The notes: generated by a model not told the origin, from the letters alone. A DNA stretch of 64,000 nt from Clavelina lepadiformis (GCF_947623445.1 NC_135246.1:17715856-17779855), one strand, 5' to 3'; numbered from the stretch's first letter, positions 19,836-34,200 are shown. Made by a program: numbers and translations.

Positions 19836-22800
19836 GGCAAGCAATGAAGTTTCAATTCAACATAGACAAGCTGTTGTGCTTCAAACCAGTCACAAGATCA
19901 AAAATATCTTACACTTGGCCTTTTTACTTACGACACCAAACTGAACTCCGCATTCACCTGGGATCTTCTAAACTTTTCTACCTCAGCTATATCTGATATA
20001 TCCCGGAGGTAACTGAAATAAAATTACTTTCGCATTTGCATTGACGCCCCTTACCGACGACAAAAATAATAGAAAAAGAGAGAAGGAAGGAAGGAGAAAA
20101 ATGCACAAAAATACAAATTGTCATTGTCTTTCATTGCAGTAGATTCAATGAATTCTTAAAGTTATATTAGTCTGATAACATAATGTCCCTTTGGTATAAA
20201 CCAATTCATCTGCATGCCAACATGGCGGCATATTACTGCTCCATACATGGTTTAACATTTCTACACCAGGGGCGCAATGTGCGATGGTAGTGCCGCCTAA
20301 ACCGAAAACCTACGACTCACGACCACAACTTGTGGTCGGAAGCTTTCTCTCTCTTCCGTGTTTATCTCATCGTTACTTCTCATCGTCCCTCGTTGGTTAC
20401 CAGCACGCTGTTAACAGTCTAAATATCTGCCACTTAGCCTACTACTGCTTTCGATTATGGTCTTGTTTATAATCCTGAAAAACGAGTGTTCAGTCAATTA
20501 TACTGTACGCTACTTACACCATTAATCAATTAATATTATTATACTATTAATATCAACTGGCCTTAATCAATGACAGGAAACCAGCTAGGTCTTATGCTAG
20601 CGTAGAACGAAAACAAGTTCCTAACATTTGGCTTACCGGTAACGAGCTGGAAACACGTCTGGAAAGCTGGAAGCGGAAGCTGGAGCGATGGATTTGGATT
20701 GCATTCTCTTAAATTAAATATGTTGGATTGCATGTTGACATTGTGTGCTAATAAATACAAGAGGTGCAATGAAAACCTGCCCAATTTCGTGACGTCTGAT
20801 GTCTGTCATGATGTCTGACGAATCATCTAAAAGGTTGGGCTTTTACCGTAGTTTTCTTGGCATGGCCGTCCTGAAAATTAAAAGCAGGTTGTCTTTTAAG
20901 GTTTGGAAATTAATAGATTTCCAAAATTGTTGAATACGAAGCGGAAGAATTTCTTATTTTAAACAGTTAAATTATGATAAAAGATTAAGAAAAATGGATG
21001 CCAATAAAATAGATTTCAAATTACCAGGAGAGCAGCAGCTGAATGGGAGAGATGACAAGGAAAGGTGGAACCGTAACTGACGTCACCCGATGAAATAAAC
21101 CTCGAAATGTAGAAACGTAATTAAAAATACCTTGTCGCTACTGCCATCACACAGTAAAACATCATGCTGGTTTCACCTTAATAAACATCTTAACATTTTT
21201 TCTCTGTCGACTGAATCTCGCAACAAACCCTGCAACTTCAACTCTGCCTCATTTTCATCACGTTATTTTCCTCATCAGGAACTTTTAATTTAATCTAAAA
21301 ATTTAATTTTAGCCAATATTGCTTAACTGAAAATCAAGGCAAGTTGCTGTTCCCACATTGTCCGCCTGTTAAAGCTGCCCTGTGAAGATCTTGTAATAAT
21401 CAGTTTACAGTACGAGAAGTTTCAGATTGGTAGATATCGAATCAGCTTTACACATAAAAAATCTCTTTTAAAACAGATTGTCTGATGCAGGGTTTGTTGT
21501 GCGCAAATTCTCCAACCAGAATCCAGATAACGGAATGTAACAAATTCAGACAAAACATCACTGATTTCCATTAAGTTAACTGTATGGCCAGAACAATACT
21601 CAAACTACAAAAATAATAAACACCAAAATAAAACCAATATTTTACCGACCCCAACAAAGAAATAAACGCCAAAGCGCAGCAAAGCAACAGCGACAAAGAA
21701 TCATCGCGAAAGCGCGCGCAGAGAGCTCAACAGCAATAAATCGAAACTTAAACCACGAAAGCCAAAACATTCAAGACACGTAAATGTGCAAAAGCCACCA
21801 ACAACGACTATGCAAAAAATACTACAACTAATACAAAACCCAACTCCAAAGAGCAAAGAACCGACTCGCGAGCCAAATCGCGAAACAAAAAACATTACCC
21901 GCATACCTGACAGAACATCCATCAATCAGATAGTCACGTCTGATCATTCTGTTTTCTGCAGAGAGCTTTTGAAACCGAGTGTTACTCGATTATCTACCTT
22001 ATAGTTAAGCCACATGCCTTCAGTAAATCATCATCAGTAAATCAGTAAACATACAATCAGTGCAAAAATATTCAACAAATTTATCACCACACCTACGCAG
22101 AGAAATCTGCAAGCAAAAAGATATTATTAGTAAGTAGTTTTAACTAATATTTGTAAAGATTACATCAAATTAACCATAACGTTAATCAAACATGAATGAT
22201 ACCAGAACGGTTTAACACTGCAAGCAATTTACGATTGCGTTACTTACAAATTTAATTATTTAATTTGGCTGCTTTAGTACACCGTTAAATATTTTGATGA
22301 AGCTTGCAAATATCCGCGCGGTATCCGAGTATTAAGTTAAACGTAAAGCACTAATAATCCTTCGCTTATTAACTAACGTATTTCCCAACAAAACCTCAAC
22401 TCGATCGTATTTAAATTCATTGCATAAATATATACCTGGTTAATACATTACTAAACTAAACCTAAACTTAAACCTGGTTTATAGATTGTAAGTTACCTAC
22501 ATTATTCTTCACTTACTCTTAACTACCAAGTACCAACCAACCACTTTAACTACACAAGCCATATGAATGAATGAAGGCCGAATACTGGCAAATAAGGTTC
22601 GAAAATCGCGCGCAAATTCCAGAGCTGATTTCAGATACCCACAAAATTTGCTCCAAGGTGAATTCCAAGGGAAAACGTGTAAGTGCCAGCGTCTTGCTCG
22701 AAATTGTAATTATTGGCTAATTCATTGTTTAACAATGCCACGTCCTGATACAAAAAATGCATTATTCTTCAAGCATGCCCTAATAGGACTTTGAATTTGT

Positions 22801-23405
22801 TATTTGTTTATTGTAGTACGGTGTTGTATGATACAAATTGCCATTGCCGGTTACTCAGCAATATTTTTTCCTTTAAACAATGAAGTTATGAAGCTACGTA
22901 TGTTTTCAAGTCTCTTCTAGATTTTGTTGCGCTCCCTGGACAAACAGGCCAGATGTGGGCCTGAAAATATTGAAAACATAACTATACCCTAAGAAGAAAT
23001 TCAACAAAATTTTCAACAGAGTTTTGGCGCCAATGTCAATATGCATTATTTTTGTTGTTAAGGCACGTATCCGCTAGGTAGTAAAGTAGAGTCTCATAAA
23101 TAATACTTACTTAGCCTAGTCATTTGGTTTAAGTAACTGGTGTCAAATCGAATAAATTTATTTTCAAAACCTAATATTTTTAAAGTGTTTTAACTAATAT
23201 TTGTAAAGATTACATCAAATTAACCATAACGTTAATCAAACATGAATGATACCAGAACGGTTTAACACTGCAAGCAATTTACGATTGCGTTATTTACAAA
23301 TTTAATTATTTAATTTGGCTGCTTTAGTACACCGTTAAATATTTTGATGAAGCTTGCAAATATCCGCGCGGTATCCGAGTATTAAGTTAAACGTAGTTAG
23401 CTAGT

Positions 23406-23487
23406 TGTTGTCGGCAGGATTCGAACCAACGCAGGCAGAGCCCAACAGATTTCAAGTCTGTCGCCTTAACCACTCGGCCACGACAAC
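23406..23487 (-). tRNA. tRNA-Ser(TGA)-like, junction-damaged (copy 3, Ser-1)
   Basis: As 3410-3491, anticodon TGA, discriminator A. Confidence 0.8.
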
Positions 23488-23563
23488 TGTGCTTAATGTT
23501 CAATGCAAATAAATAAGATCCCACTTTTCTCGAATCTCTTATGAAAACATAATTTCAATCCCG

Positions 23564-23645
23564 CGTTGTCGGCAGGATTCGAACCTACGCAGGCAGAGCC
23601 CAACAGATTTCTAGTCTGTCGCCTTAACCACTCGGCCACGACAAC
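23564..23645 (-). tRNA. tRNA-Ser(AGA) (copy 3, Ser-2)
   Basis: Identical to 3568-3649. Confidence 0.92.
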
Positions 23646-23721
23646 TGTGCCTAATGTTCAATGCAAATAAATAAGATCCCACTTTTCTCGAATCTCTTAT
23701 GAAAACATAATTTCAATTCCG

Positions 23722-23803
23722 CGTTATCGGCAGGGTTCGAACCTACGCGGGCAGAGCCCAACAGATTTCAAGTCTGTCGCCTTAACCACTCGGCCACGAC
23801 AAC
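23722..23803 (-). tRNA. tRNA-Ser(TGA) (copy 3, Ser-3)
   Basis: Identical to 3726-3807. Confidence 0.9.
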
Positions 23804-23879
23804 TGTGCCTAATGTTCAATGCAAATAAATAAGATCCCACTTTTCTCGAATCTCTTATGAAAACATAATTTCAATTCCG

Positions 23880-23961
23880 CGTTGTCGGCAGGATTCGAAC
23901 CTACGCGGGCAGAGCCCAACAGATTTTAAATCTTTCGCCTTAACTACTCGGCCACGACAAC
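23880..23961 (-). pseudogene. tRNA-Ser-derived pseudogene, TAA anticodon (copy 3, Ser-4)
   Basis: Identical to 3884-3965. Confidence 0.75.
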
Positions 23962-24614
23962 TTTGCTTAATGTGCAATGCAAATAGATAAAATCCCACTT
24001 TTCTCGAATCGCTAGATTGATTCCACCATGTCGGTGTTTCCGGAATCTTCTCCTGATTTTCAAATCTGACAAGTTGATAATCTAGCGAGCGTAGAGAGAT
24101 GTTCGCACTCAATGCGTCATATTAGAAAAAGTAAAAATTTTCCGGTCCAATGCGCATGTGACGTCGATGTGGAGTAGTTCGTCGTTGCTTTGACGACAGC
24201 TGGTTCCAGGTCTAGGCTAAGTTGTAAATTTTGTGTGGGTTTGAATTTTTGGTTTTTTGGAGTATTTGTCATAAACTTTTAAGCTAAAAACTTGTTGTAA
24301 AGTGTAGGCAACTGTTATAGAAAACTGAGTACATGGATTTTGTCCAAATTAAGACTGTAGACAGACATAACCTAGGTCTCGTTGCAAGCCAAAATTCAGG
24401 GTAGGTTTATGATGTAGTTTTGCGTTGGTAGCTTCTTGATTTAATGTATTTTGCATTGAAAAGCCTATCTCTTTGAATTGGGACATGACCCCTTAAGAAC
24501 AAGGACCACAGCTAAAATAGCTTTAAATGTAAAAAGACATGGAAATGAGACTCTAGTACTCTAGTAGTAGTTTAGTAGTAGTAGTAGGTAGCTAGTTAGC
24601 TAGTTAGCTAGATT

Positions 24615-24715
24615 CCACGTCTCCATTCGGAGACCAGAACACCCTAGAGCCGCACAAATCGGCTAACCCTCTGCTTGAGTCTGGCGCCTTAGACCACTCG
24701 GCCATCCATCCTGAC
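24615..24715 (-). pseudogene. tRNA-Leu(CAA) pseudogene (copy 3)
   Basis: Identical to 4619-4719. Confidence 0.88.
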
Positions 24716-24997
24716 CTCGATGTTTTGTATGCATCTCAGTTCTTATAATACTTACCACAAAACCAGGAAAGGGCTTAATTTAGCACTAATATCACGGTTG
24801 TTTTTCTGCGTGGCTGTATAAAATTCACAGATGCATGCAACGATGTTTAATCGAGGATAAATACAACGAAGCAGGCAAAGTTGTTTCGTTCTAGTTTCAC
24901 TTTATGGAAGACGTAGACGATGATGTTAACGGTATGCTCAATTTAGGATGAAACTATGTACAGTTAAGTGATAAGATTTTAAAAATATTAAGCCAAT

Positions 24998-25071
24998 CAT
25001 CCCTGCCGGGACTCGAACCCGGAACATCTGGATTAGAAGTCCAGCGCGCTAATCCATTGCGCCACAGAGAC
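24998..25071 (-). tRNA. tRNA-Arg(TCT) (copy 3)
   Basis: Identical to 5002-5075. Confidence 0.92.
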
Positions 25072-25288
25072 AAACTCATACCAACCGTTAACATTTTCAC
25101 GCTTTAAAAAACAATCCAGCCTAGAAAGTCGGAAACAATTACTTGATGGAACCGTTTTTGAATTAAGACATAAGCTTCTCAATGTTCGATTTTACTATCC
25201 GCTTCAATGCAATCCGACACAAAGTTAGCATATATGTGAAGTAAAACTTTCCAAAGCTACTGTCAGAAGTGGGATTCGAACCCACGCC

Positions 25289-25936
25289 ACGTGTTTAGGG
25301 TCCAAAGCGCGGCGGGCGAGGGAAATCATGGCTCCTTTGCGGCGTAGCTCAGCAGGTTGGATGCCTGCAAGGATTGGTAGGTAGTCCGTTGGAGTGGGAC
25401 GCAGGCAACCAGTCACAATACGCAGCGCGTCGTTGATGGCGGTGTTAATATGGCGGGTATGGGAGCTACGACACCACACTGGTGCGCATTACTCGGCGGT
25501 GGAGTGGACAAGTGCCAGGGTGGCTGTGTTGAAGGTTTTTGAGCCGGCCCCCCAACCTGAGCCCGCCAGCCGCCTTAGGAGTGCGACGCGCGCAGATAGT
25601 TTATTGCGCAGTAACTCCAAGTGTCGACGATACGTGAGTGCCCTGTCCAAGGTCACGCCGAGGTAGGTGGGCTCGGCTCTGTAGGGCAGGGTTTCCCAAT
25701 CAATAATGAGGTTTATCTCACGCTGTGCTTCTTTGTTGTTGAGGTGGAAGACCGCCGACACTGTCTTTGCCTTGCTGAGCTGCAGCTTCCATTTCTGGAG
25801 ATATGCTGTTAGTGTTTGCATGTCTTGGCTAAGATGCCTCTCCATCGACTGCCAGTCTCCGGCAGAATGCAGGAGTGCCAGGTCGTCTGCATAAGCATAC
25901 TTCCTGGAGGTGGTGCTGGGCAGATCGTAGGTGTAT
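25289..25936 (-). mobile_element. LINE reverse-transcriptase fragment (copy 3)
   Basis: Identical in translation to 5293-5940, including the single in-frame TAA (25489-25491). Confidence 0.9.
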
Positions 25937-26016
25937 GTAACGCAATAAGACACAAAGTTAGTATGGGATTTGAATCCAAGCCTCCATTTGATACCAAAAC
26001 ACCCTACAACCGCACA

Positions 26017-29000
26017 GTTAGCTAGTTAGCTAGTTAGCTAGTTAGCTAGTTAGCTAGTTAGCTAGTTAGCTAGTTAGCTAGTTAGCTAGTTAGCTAGTTA
26101 GCTAGTTAGCTAGTTAGCTAGTTAGCTAGTTAGCTAGTTAGCTAGTTAGCTAGTTAGCTAGTTAGCTAGTTAGCTAGTTAGCTAGTTAGCTAGTTAGCTA
26201 GTTAGCTAGTTAGCTAGTTAGCTAGTTAGCTAGTTAGCTAGTTAGCTAGTTAGCTAGTTAGCTAGTTAGCTAGTTAGCTAGTTAGCTAGTTAGCTAGTTA
26301 GCTAGTTAGCTAGTTAGCTAGTTAGCTAGTTAGCTAGTTAGCTAGTTAGCTAGTTAGCTAGTTAGCTAGTTAGCTAGTTAGCTAGTTAGCTAGTTAGCTA
26401 GTTAGCTAGTTAGCTAGTTAGCTAGTTAGCTAGTTAGCTAGTTAGCTAGTTAGCTAGTTAGCTAGTTAGCTAGTTAGCTAGTTAGCTAGTTAGCTAGTTA
26501 GCTAGTTAGCTAGTTAGCTAGTTAGCTAGTTAGCTAGTTAGCTAGTTAGCTAGTTAGCTAGTTAGCTAGTTAGCTAGTTAGCTAGTTAGCTAGTTAGCTA
26601 GTTAGCTAGTTAGCTAGTTAGCTAGTTAGCTAGTTAGCTAGTTAGCTAGTTAGCTAGTTAGCTAGTTAGCTAGTTAGCTAGTTAGCTAGTTAGCTAGTTA
26701 GCTAGTTAGCTAGTTAGCTAGTTAGCTAGTTAGCTAGTTAGCTAGTTAGCTAGTTAGCTAGTTAGCTAGTTAGCTAGTTAGCTAGTTAGCTAGTTAGCTA
26801 GTTAGCTAGTTAGCTAGTTAGCTAGTTAGCTAGTTAGCTAGTTAGCTAGTTAGCTAGTTAGCTAGTTAGCTAGTTAGCTAGTTAGCTAGTTAGCTAGTTA
26901 GCTAGTTAGCTAGTTAGCTAGTTAGCTAGTTAGCTAGTTAGCTAGTTAGCTAGTTAGCTAGTTAGCTAGTTAGCTAGTTAGCTAGTTAGCTAGTTAGCTA
27001 GTTAGCTAGTTAGCTAGTTAGCTAGTTAGCTAGTTAGCTAGTTAGCTAGTTAGCTAGTTAGCTAGTTAGCTAGTTAGCTAGTTAGCTAGTTAGCTAGTTA
27101 GCTAGTTAGCTAGTTAGCTAGTTAGCTAGTTAGCTAGTTAGCTAGTTAGCTAGTTAGCTAGTTAGCTAGTTAGCTAGTTAGCTAGTTAGCTAGTTAGCTA
27201 GTTAGCTAGTTAGCTAGTTAGCTAGTTAGCTAGTTAGCTAGTTAGCTAGTTAGCTAGTTAGCTAGTTAGCTAGTTAGCTAGTTAGCTAGTTAGCTAGTTA
27301 GCTAGTTAGCTAGTTAGCTAGTTAGCTAGTTAGCTAGTTAGCTAGTTAGCTAGTTAGCTAGTTAGCTAGTTAGCTAGTTAGCTAGTTAGCTAGTTAGCTA
27401 GTTAGCTAGTTAGCTAGTTAGCTAGTTAGCTAGTTAGCTAGTTAGCTAGTTAGCTAGTTAGCTAGTTAGCTAGTTAGCTAGTTAGCTAGTTAGCTAGTTA
27501 GCTAGTTAGCTAGTTAGCTAGTTAGCTAGTTAGCTAGTTAGCTAGTTAGCTAGTTAGCTAGTTAGCTAGTTAGCTAGTTAGCTAGTTAGCTAGTTAGCTA
27601 GTTAGCTAGTTAGCTAGTTAGCTAGTTAGCTAGTTAGCTAGTTAGCTAGTTAGCTAGTTAGCTAGTTAGCTAGTTAGCTAGTTAGCTAGTTAGCTAGTTA
27701 GCTAGTTAGCTAGTTAGCTAGTTAGCTAGTTAGCTAGTTAGCTAGTTAGCTAGTTAGCTAGTTAGCTAGTTAGCTAGTTAGCTAGTTAGCTAGTTAGCTA
27801 GTTAGCTAGTTAGCTAGTTAGCTAGTTAGCTAGTTAGCTAGTTAGCTAGTTAGCTAGTTAGCTAGTTAGCTAGTTAGCTAGTTAGCTAGTTAGCTAGTTA
27901 GCTAGTTAGCTAGTTAGCTAGTTAGCTAGTTAGCTAGTTAGCTAGTTAGCTAGTTAGCTAGTTAGCTAGTTAGCTAGTTAGCTAGTTAGCTAGTTAGCTA
28001 GTTAGCTAGTTAGCTAGTTAGCTAGTTAGCTAGTTAGCTAGTTAGCTAGTTAGCTAGTTAGCTAGTTAGCTAGTTAGCTAGTTAGCTAGTTAGCTAGTTA
28101 GCTAGTTAGCTAGTTAGCTAGTTAGCTAGTTAGCTAGTTAGCTAGTTAGCTAGTTAGCTAGTTAGCTAGTTAGCTAGTTAGCTAGTTAGCTAGTTAGCTA
28201 GTTAGCTAGTTAGCTAGTTAGCTAGTTAGCTAGTTAGCTAGTTAGCTAGTTAGCTAGTTAGCTAGTTAGCTAGTTAGCTAGTTAGCTAGTTAGCTAGTTA
28301 GCTAGTTAGCTAGTTAGCTAGTTAGCTAGTTAGCTAGTTAGCTAGTTAGCTAGTTAGCTAGTTAGCTAGTTAGCTAGTTAGCTAGTTAGCTAGTTAGCTA
28401 GTTAGCTAGTTAGCTAGTTAGCTAGTTAGCTAGTTAGCTAGTTAGCTAGTTAGCTAGTTAGCTAGTTAGCTAGTTAGCTAGTTAGCTAGTTAGCTAGTTA
28501 GCTAGTTAGCTAGTTAGCTAGTTAGCTAGTTAGCTAGTTAGCTAGTTAGCTAGTTAGCTAGTTAGCTAGTTAGCTAGTTAGCTAGTTAGCTAGTTAGCTA
28601 GTTAGCTAGTTAGCTAGTTAGCTAGTTAGCTAGTTAGCTAGTTAGCTAGTTAGCTAGTTAGCTAGTTAGCTAGTTAGCTAGTTAGCTAGTTAGCTAGTTA
28701 GCTAGTTAGCTAGTTAGCTAGTTAGCTAGTTAGCTAGTTAGCTAGTTAGCTAGTTAGCTAGTTAGCTAGTTAGCTAGTTAGCTAGTTAGCTAGTTAGCTA
28801 GTTAGCTAGTTAGCTAGTTAGCTAGTTAGCTAGTTAGCTAGTTAGCTAGTTAGCTAGTTAGCTAGTTAGCTAGTTAGCTAGTTAGCTAGTTAGCTAGTTA
28901 GCTAGTTAGCTAGTTAGCTAGTTAGCTAGTTAGCTAGTTAGCTAGTTAGCTAGTTAGCTAGTTAGCTAGTTAGCTAGTTAGCTAGTTAGCTAGTTAGCTA

Positions 29001-30552
29001 GTTAGCTAGTTAGCTAGTTAGCTAGTTAGCTAGTTAGCTAGTTAGCTAGTTAGCTAGTTAGCTAGTTAGCTAGTTAGCTAGTTAGCTAGTTAGCTAGTTA
29101 GCTAGTTAGCTAGTTAGCTAGTTAGCTAGTTAGCTAGTTAGCTAGTTAGCTAGTTAGCTAGTTAGCTAGTTAGCTAGTTAGCTAGTTAGCTAGTTAGCTA
29201 GTTAGCTAGTTAGCTAGTTAGCTAGTTAGCTAGTTAGCTAGTTAGCTAGTTAGCTAGTTAGCTAGTTAGCTAGTTAGCTAGTTAGCTAGTTAGCTAGTTA
29301 GCTAGTTAGCTAGTTAGCTAGTTAGCTAGTTAGCTAGTTAGCTAGTTAGCTAGTTAGCTAGTTAGCTAGTTAGCTAGTTAGCTAGTTAGCTAGTTAGCTA
29401 GTTAGCTAGTTAGCTAGTTAGCTAGTTAGCTAGTTAGCTAGTTAGCTAGTTAGCTAGTTAGCTAGTTAGCTAGTTAGCTAGTTAGCTAGTTAGCTAGTTA
29501 GCTAGTTAGCTAGTTAGCTAGTTAGCTAGTTAGCTAGTTAGCTAGTTAGCTAGTTAGCTAGTTAGCTAGTTAGCTAGTTAGCTAGTTAGCTAGTTAGCTA
29601 GTTAGCTAGTTAGCTAGTTAGCTAGTTAGCTAGTTAGCTAGTTAGCTAGTTAGCTAGTTAGCTAGTTAGCTAGTTAGCTAGTTAGCTAGTTAGCTAGTTA
29701 GCTAGTTAGCTAGTTAGCTAGTTAGCTAGTTAGCTAGTTAGCTAGTTAGCTAGTTAGCTAGTTAGCTAGTTAGCTAGTTAGCTAGTTAGCTAGTTAGCTA
29801 GTTAGCTAGTTAGCTAGTTAGCTAGTTAGCTAGTTAGCTAGTTAGCTAGTTAGCTAGTTAGCTAGTTAGCTAGTTAGCTAGTTAGCTAGTTAGCTAGTTA
29901 GCTAGTTAGCTAGTTAGCTAGTTAGCTAGTTAGCTAGTTAGCTAGTTAGCTAGTTAGCTAGTTAGCTAGTTAGCTAGTTAGCTAGTTAGCTAGTTAGCTA
30001 GTTAGCTAGTTAGCTAGTTAGCTAGTTAGCTAGTTAGCTAGTTAGCTAGTTAGCTAGTTAGCTAGTTAGCTAGTTAGCTAGTTAGCTAGTTAGCTAGTTA
30101 GCTAGTTAGCTAGTTAGCTAGTTAGCTAGTTAGCTAGTTAGCTAGTTAGCTAGTTAGCTAGTTAGCTAGTTAGCTAGTTAGCTAGTTAGCTAGTTAGCTA
30201 GTTAGCTAGTTAGCTAGTTAGCTAGTTAGCTAGTTAGCTAGTTAGCTAGTTAGCTAGTTAGCTAGTTAGCTAGTTAGCTAGTTAGCTAGTTAGCTAGTTA
30301 GCTAGTTAGCTAGTTAGCTAGTTAGCTAGTTAGCTAGTTAGCTAGTTAGCTAGTTAGCTAGTTAGCTAGTTAGCTAGTTAGCTAGTTAGCTAGTTAGCTA
30401 GTTAGCTAGTTAGCTAGTTAGCTAGTTAGCTAGTTAGCTAGTTAGCTAGTTAGCTAGTTAGCTAGTTAGCTAGTTAGCTAGTTAGCTAGTTAGCTAGTTA
30501 GCTAGTTAGCTAGTTAGCTAGTTAGCTAGTTAGCTAGTTAGCTAGTTAGCTA
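26017..30552. repeat. 8-bp satellite array C (567 units of GTTAGCTA)
   Basis: 4,536 bp, an exact multiple of eight, of the same motif and phase as array B, with no variant unit seen. It joins the unit at the same bases on both sides (decayed tRNA-Leu fragment on the left, GAAGTCC on the right) as the other arrays. Confidence 0.97.
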
Positions 30553-30873
30553 GAAGTCCAAAAAATATTTACAACATACCTTGCAAATATTAACGTCGTC
30601 GGAGAGTAGCCTATGCTTAACACGTCACCACTTGCGTCATCTGTAAAAGGTGAACTTTTGGCACCGTGACCATAATGTTAAATAAAGTTTAAAACACACG
30701 CAACACAATCTTACTGAACTGAACAAAGCCGACGCAGATTTTTAAGCTTCTACACTGCTCACATATGCTATAGTTCTGGTTCAAATCTTGTCATGTTCAG
30801 TTCACAGCAAGAAATGTTCAGATTTGCAGATTCTAGATAAGCTTTGAGGGAACAAATTCTCGTGAAACACCAG

Positions 30874-31293
30874 ATGCCAGATATCTCGAGCTCAAATTTT
30901 GAACAGGATCCAGAGAAACTGAACATATTTATACTGAAGGTCACTGAATGGACAGAACAAAATAAATCAATAAACTCCAACAAGAAAAATCCAAAAAAAA
31001 TCACTAATTCAGTGACTACTGATTCTGTACAAAATACTGTACAAACGCCAACGCGTAGAAATACAACAACGACCTAGACGCTAAAGCGCGCGCAGAGAGC
31101 AGCAGCAACAAAGCAGGGACAAAGGCTGACAACAAGAACATCGAAGTGTACAACAAAGGTCAAACAAATACCAAATTCAGCAACAAGCGCGAACTGTGTT
31201 TCAGCATCAAACAAAATACAACTTGCAGCCCTGACCAAATCCTTATCGTTATTAAACAAGTCAGACAAACCGGCCCACAAATATGAGCCTTAA
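30874..31293 (+). pseudogene. A-rich K/T/S-rich open frame, interrupted (copy 4)
   Basis: Equivalent of 7398-7817 with the same TAG. Shared with copies 2 and 3. Confidence 0.2.
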
Positions 31294-34200
31294 GGCAAGC
31301 AATGAAGTTTCAATTCAACATAGACAAGCTGTTGTGCTTCAAACCAGTCACAAGATCAAAAATATCTTACACTTGGCCTTTTTACTTACGACACCAAACT
31401 GAACTCCGCATTCACCTGGGATCTTCTAAACTTTTCTACCTCAGCTATATCTGATATATCCCGGAGGTAACTGAAATAAAATTACTTTCGCATTTGCATT
31501 GACGCCCCTTACCGACGACAAAAATAATAGAAAAAGAGAGAAGGAAGGAAGGAGAAAAATGCACAAAAATACAAATTGTCATTGTCTTTCATTGCAGTAG
31601 ATTCAATGAATTCTTAAAGTTATATTAGTCTGATAACATAATGTCCCTTTGGTATAAACCAATTCATCTGCATGCCAACATGGCGGCATATTACTGCTCC
31701 ATACATGGTTTAACATTTCTACACCAGGGGCGCAATGTGCGATGGTAGTGCCGCCTAAACCGAAAACCTACGACTCACGACCACAACTTGTGGTCGGAAG
31801 CTTTCTCTCTCTTCCGTGTTTATCTCATCGTTACTTCTCATCGTCCCTCGTTGGTTACCAGCACGCTGTTAACAGTCTAAATATCTGCCACTTAGCCTAC
31901 TACTGCTTTCGATTATGGTCTTGTTTATAATCCTGAAAAACGAGTGTTCAGTCAATTATACTGTACGCTACTTACACCATTAATCAATTAATATTATTAT
32001 ACTATTAATATCAACTGGCCTTAATCAATGACAGGAAACCAGCTAGGTCTTATGCTAGCGTAGAACGAAAACAAGTTCCTAACATTTGGCTTACCGGTAA
32101 CGAGCTGGAAACACGTCTGGAAAGCTGGAAGCGGAAGCTGGAGCGATGGATTTGGATTGCATTCTCTTAAATTAAATATGTTGGATTGCATGTTGACATT
32201 GTGTGCTAATAAATACAAGAGGTGCAATGAAAACCTGCCCAATTTCGTGACGTCTGATGTCTGTCATGATGTCTGACGAATCATCTAAAAGGTTGGGCTT
32301 TTACCGTAGTTTTCTTGGCATGGCCGTCCTGAAAATTAAAAGCAGGTTGTCTTTTAAGGTTTGGAAATTAATAGATTTCCAAAATTGTTGAATACGAAGC
32401 GGAAGAATTTCTTATTTTAAACAGTTAAATTATGATAAAAGATTAAGAAAAATGGATGCCAATAAAATAGATTTCAAATTACCAGGAGAGCAGCAGCTGA
32501 ATGGGAGAGATGACAAGGAAAGGTGGAACCGTAACTGACGTCACCCGATGAAATAAACCTCGAAATGTAGAAACGTAATTAAAAATACCTTGTCGCTACT
32601 GCCATCACACAGTAAAACATCATGCTGGTTTCACCTTAATAAACATCTTAACATTTTTTCTCTGTCGACTGAATCTCGCAACAAACCCTGCAACTTCAAC
32701 TCTGCCTCATTTTCATCACGTTATTTTCCTCATCAGGAACTTTTAATTTAATCTAAAAATTTAATTTTAGCCAATATTGCTTAACTGAAAATCAAGGCAA
32801 GTTGCTGTTCCCACATTGTCCGCCTGTTAAAGCTGCCCTGTGAAGATCTTGTAATAATCAGTTTACAGTACGAGAAGTTTCAGATTGGTAGATATCGAAT
32901 CAGCTTTACACATAAAAAATCTCTTTTAAAACAGATTGTCTGATGCAGGGTTTGTTGTGCGCAAATTCTCCAACCAGAATCCAGATAACGGAATGTAACA
33001 AATTCAGACAAAACATCACTGATTTCCATTAAGTTAACTGTATGGCCAGAACAATACTCAAACTACAAAAATAATAAACACCAAAATAAAACCAATATTT
33101 TACCGACCCCAACAAAGAAATAAACGCCAAAGCGCAGCAAAGCAACAGCGACAAAGAATCATCGCGAAAGCGCGCGCAGAGAGCTCAACAGCAATAAATC
33201 GAAACTTAAACCACGAAAGCCAAAACATTCAAGACACGTAAATGTGCAAAAGCCACCAACAACGACTATGCAAAAAATACTACAACTAATACAAAACCCA
33301 ACTCCAAAGAGCAAAGAACCGACTCGCGAGCCAAATCGCGAAACAAAAAACATTACCCGCATACCTGACAGAACATCCATCAATCAGATAGTCACGTCTG
33401 ATCATTCTGTTTTCTGCAGAGAGCTTTTGAAACCGAGTGTTACTCGATTATCTACCTTATAGTTAAGCCACATGCCTTCAGTAAATCATCATCAGTAAAT
33501 CAGTAAACATACAATCAGTGCAAAAATATTCAACAAATTTATCACCACACCTACGCAGAGAAATCTGCAAGCAAAAAGATATTATTAGTAAGTAGTTTTA
33601 ACTAATATTTGTAAAGATTACATCAAATTAACCATAACGTTAATCAAACATGAATGATACCAGAACGGTTTAACACTGCAAGCAATTTACGATTGCGTTA
33701 CTTACAAATTTAATTATTTAATTTGGCTGCTTTAGTACACCGTTAAATATTTTGATGAAGCTTGCAAATATCCGCGCGGTATCCGAGTATTAAGTTAAAC
33801 GTAAAGCACTAATAATCCTTCGCTTATTAACTAACGTATTTCCCAACAAAACCTCAACTCGATCGTATTTAAATTCATTGCATAAATATATACCTGGTTA
33901 ATACATTACTAAACTAAACCTAAACTTAAACCTGGTTTATAGATTGTAAGTTACCTACATTATTCTTCACTTACTCTTAACTACCAAGTACCAACCAACC
34001 ACTTTAACTACACAAGCCATATGAATGAATGAAGGCCGAATACTGGCAAATAAGGTTCGAAAATCGCGCGCAAATTCCAGAGCTGATTTCAGATACCCAC
34101 AAAATTTGCTCCAAGGTGAATTCCAAGGGAAAACGTGTAAGTGCCAGCGTCTTGCTCGAAATTGTAATTATTGGCTAATTCATTGTTTAACAATGCCACG

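Larger units (their letters stand above)
19095..26016 (+). repeat. Amplicon unit copy 3 (complete, 6,922 bp)
   Basis: Aligns with copy 2 at a constant offset of 12,018 without indels. At positions where copy 2 is private (tRNA anticodon, equivalents of 10705 and 12332), copy 3 has the base shared with copies 1 and 4. Same internal layout as copy 2. Confidence 0.95.
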
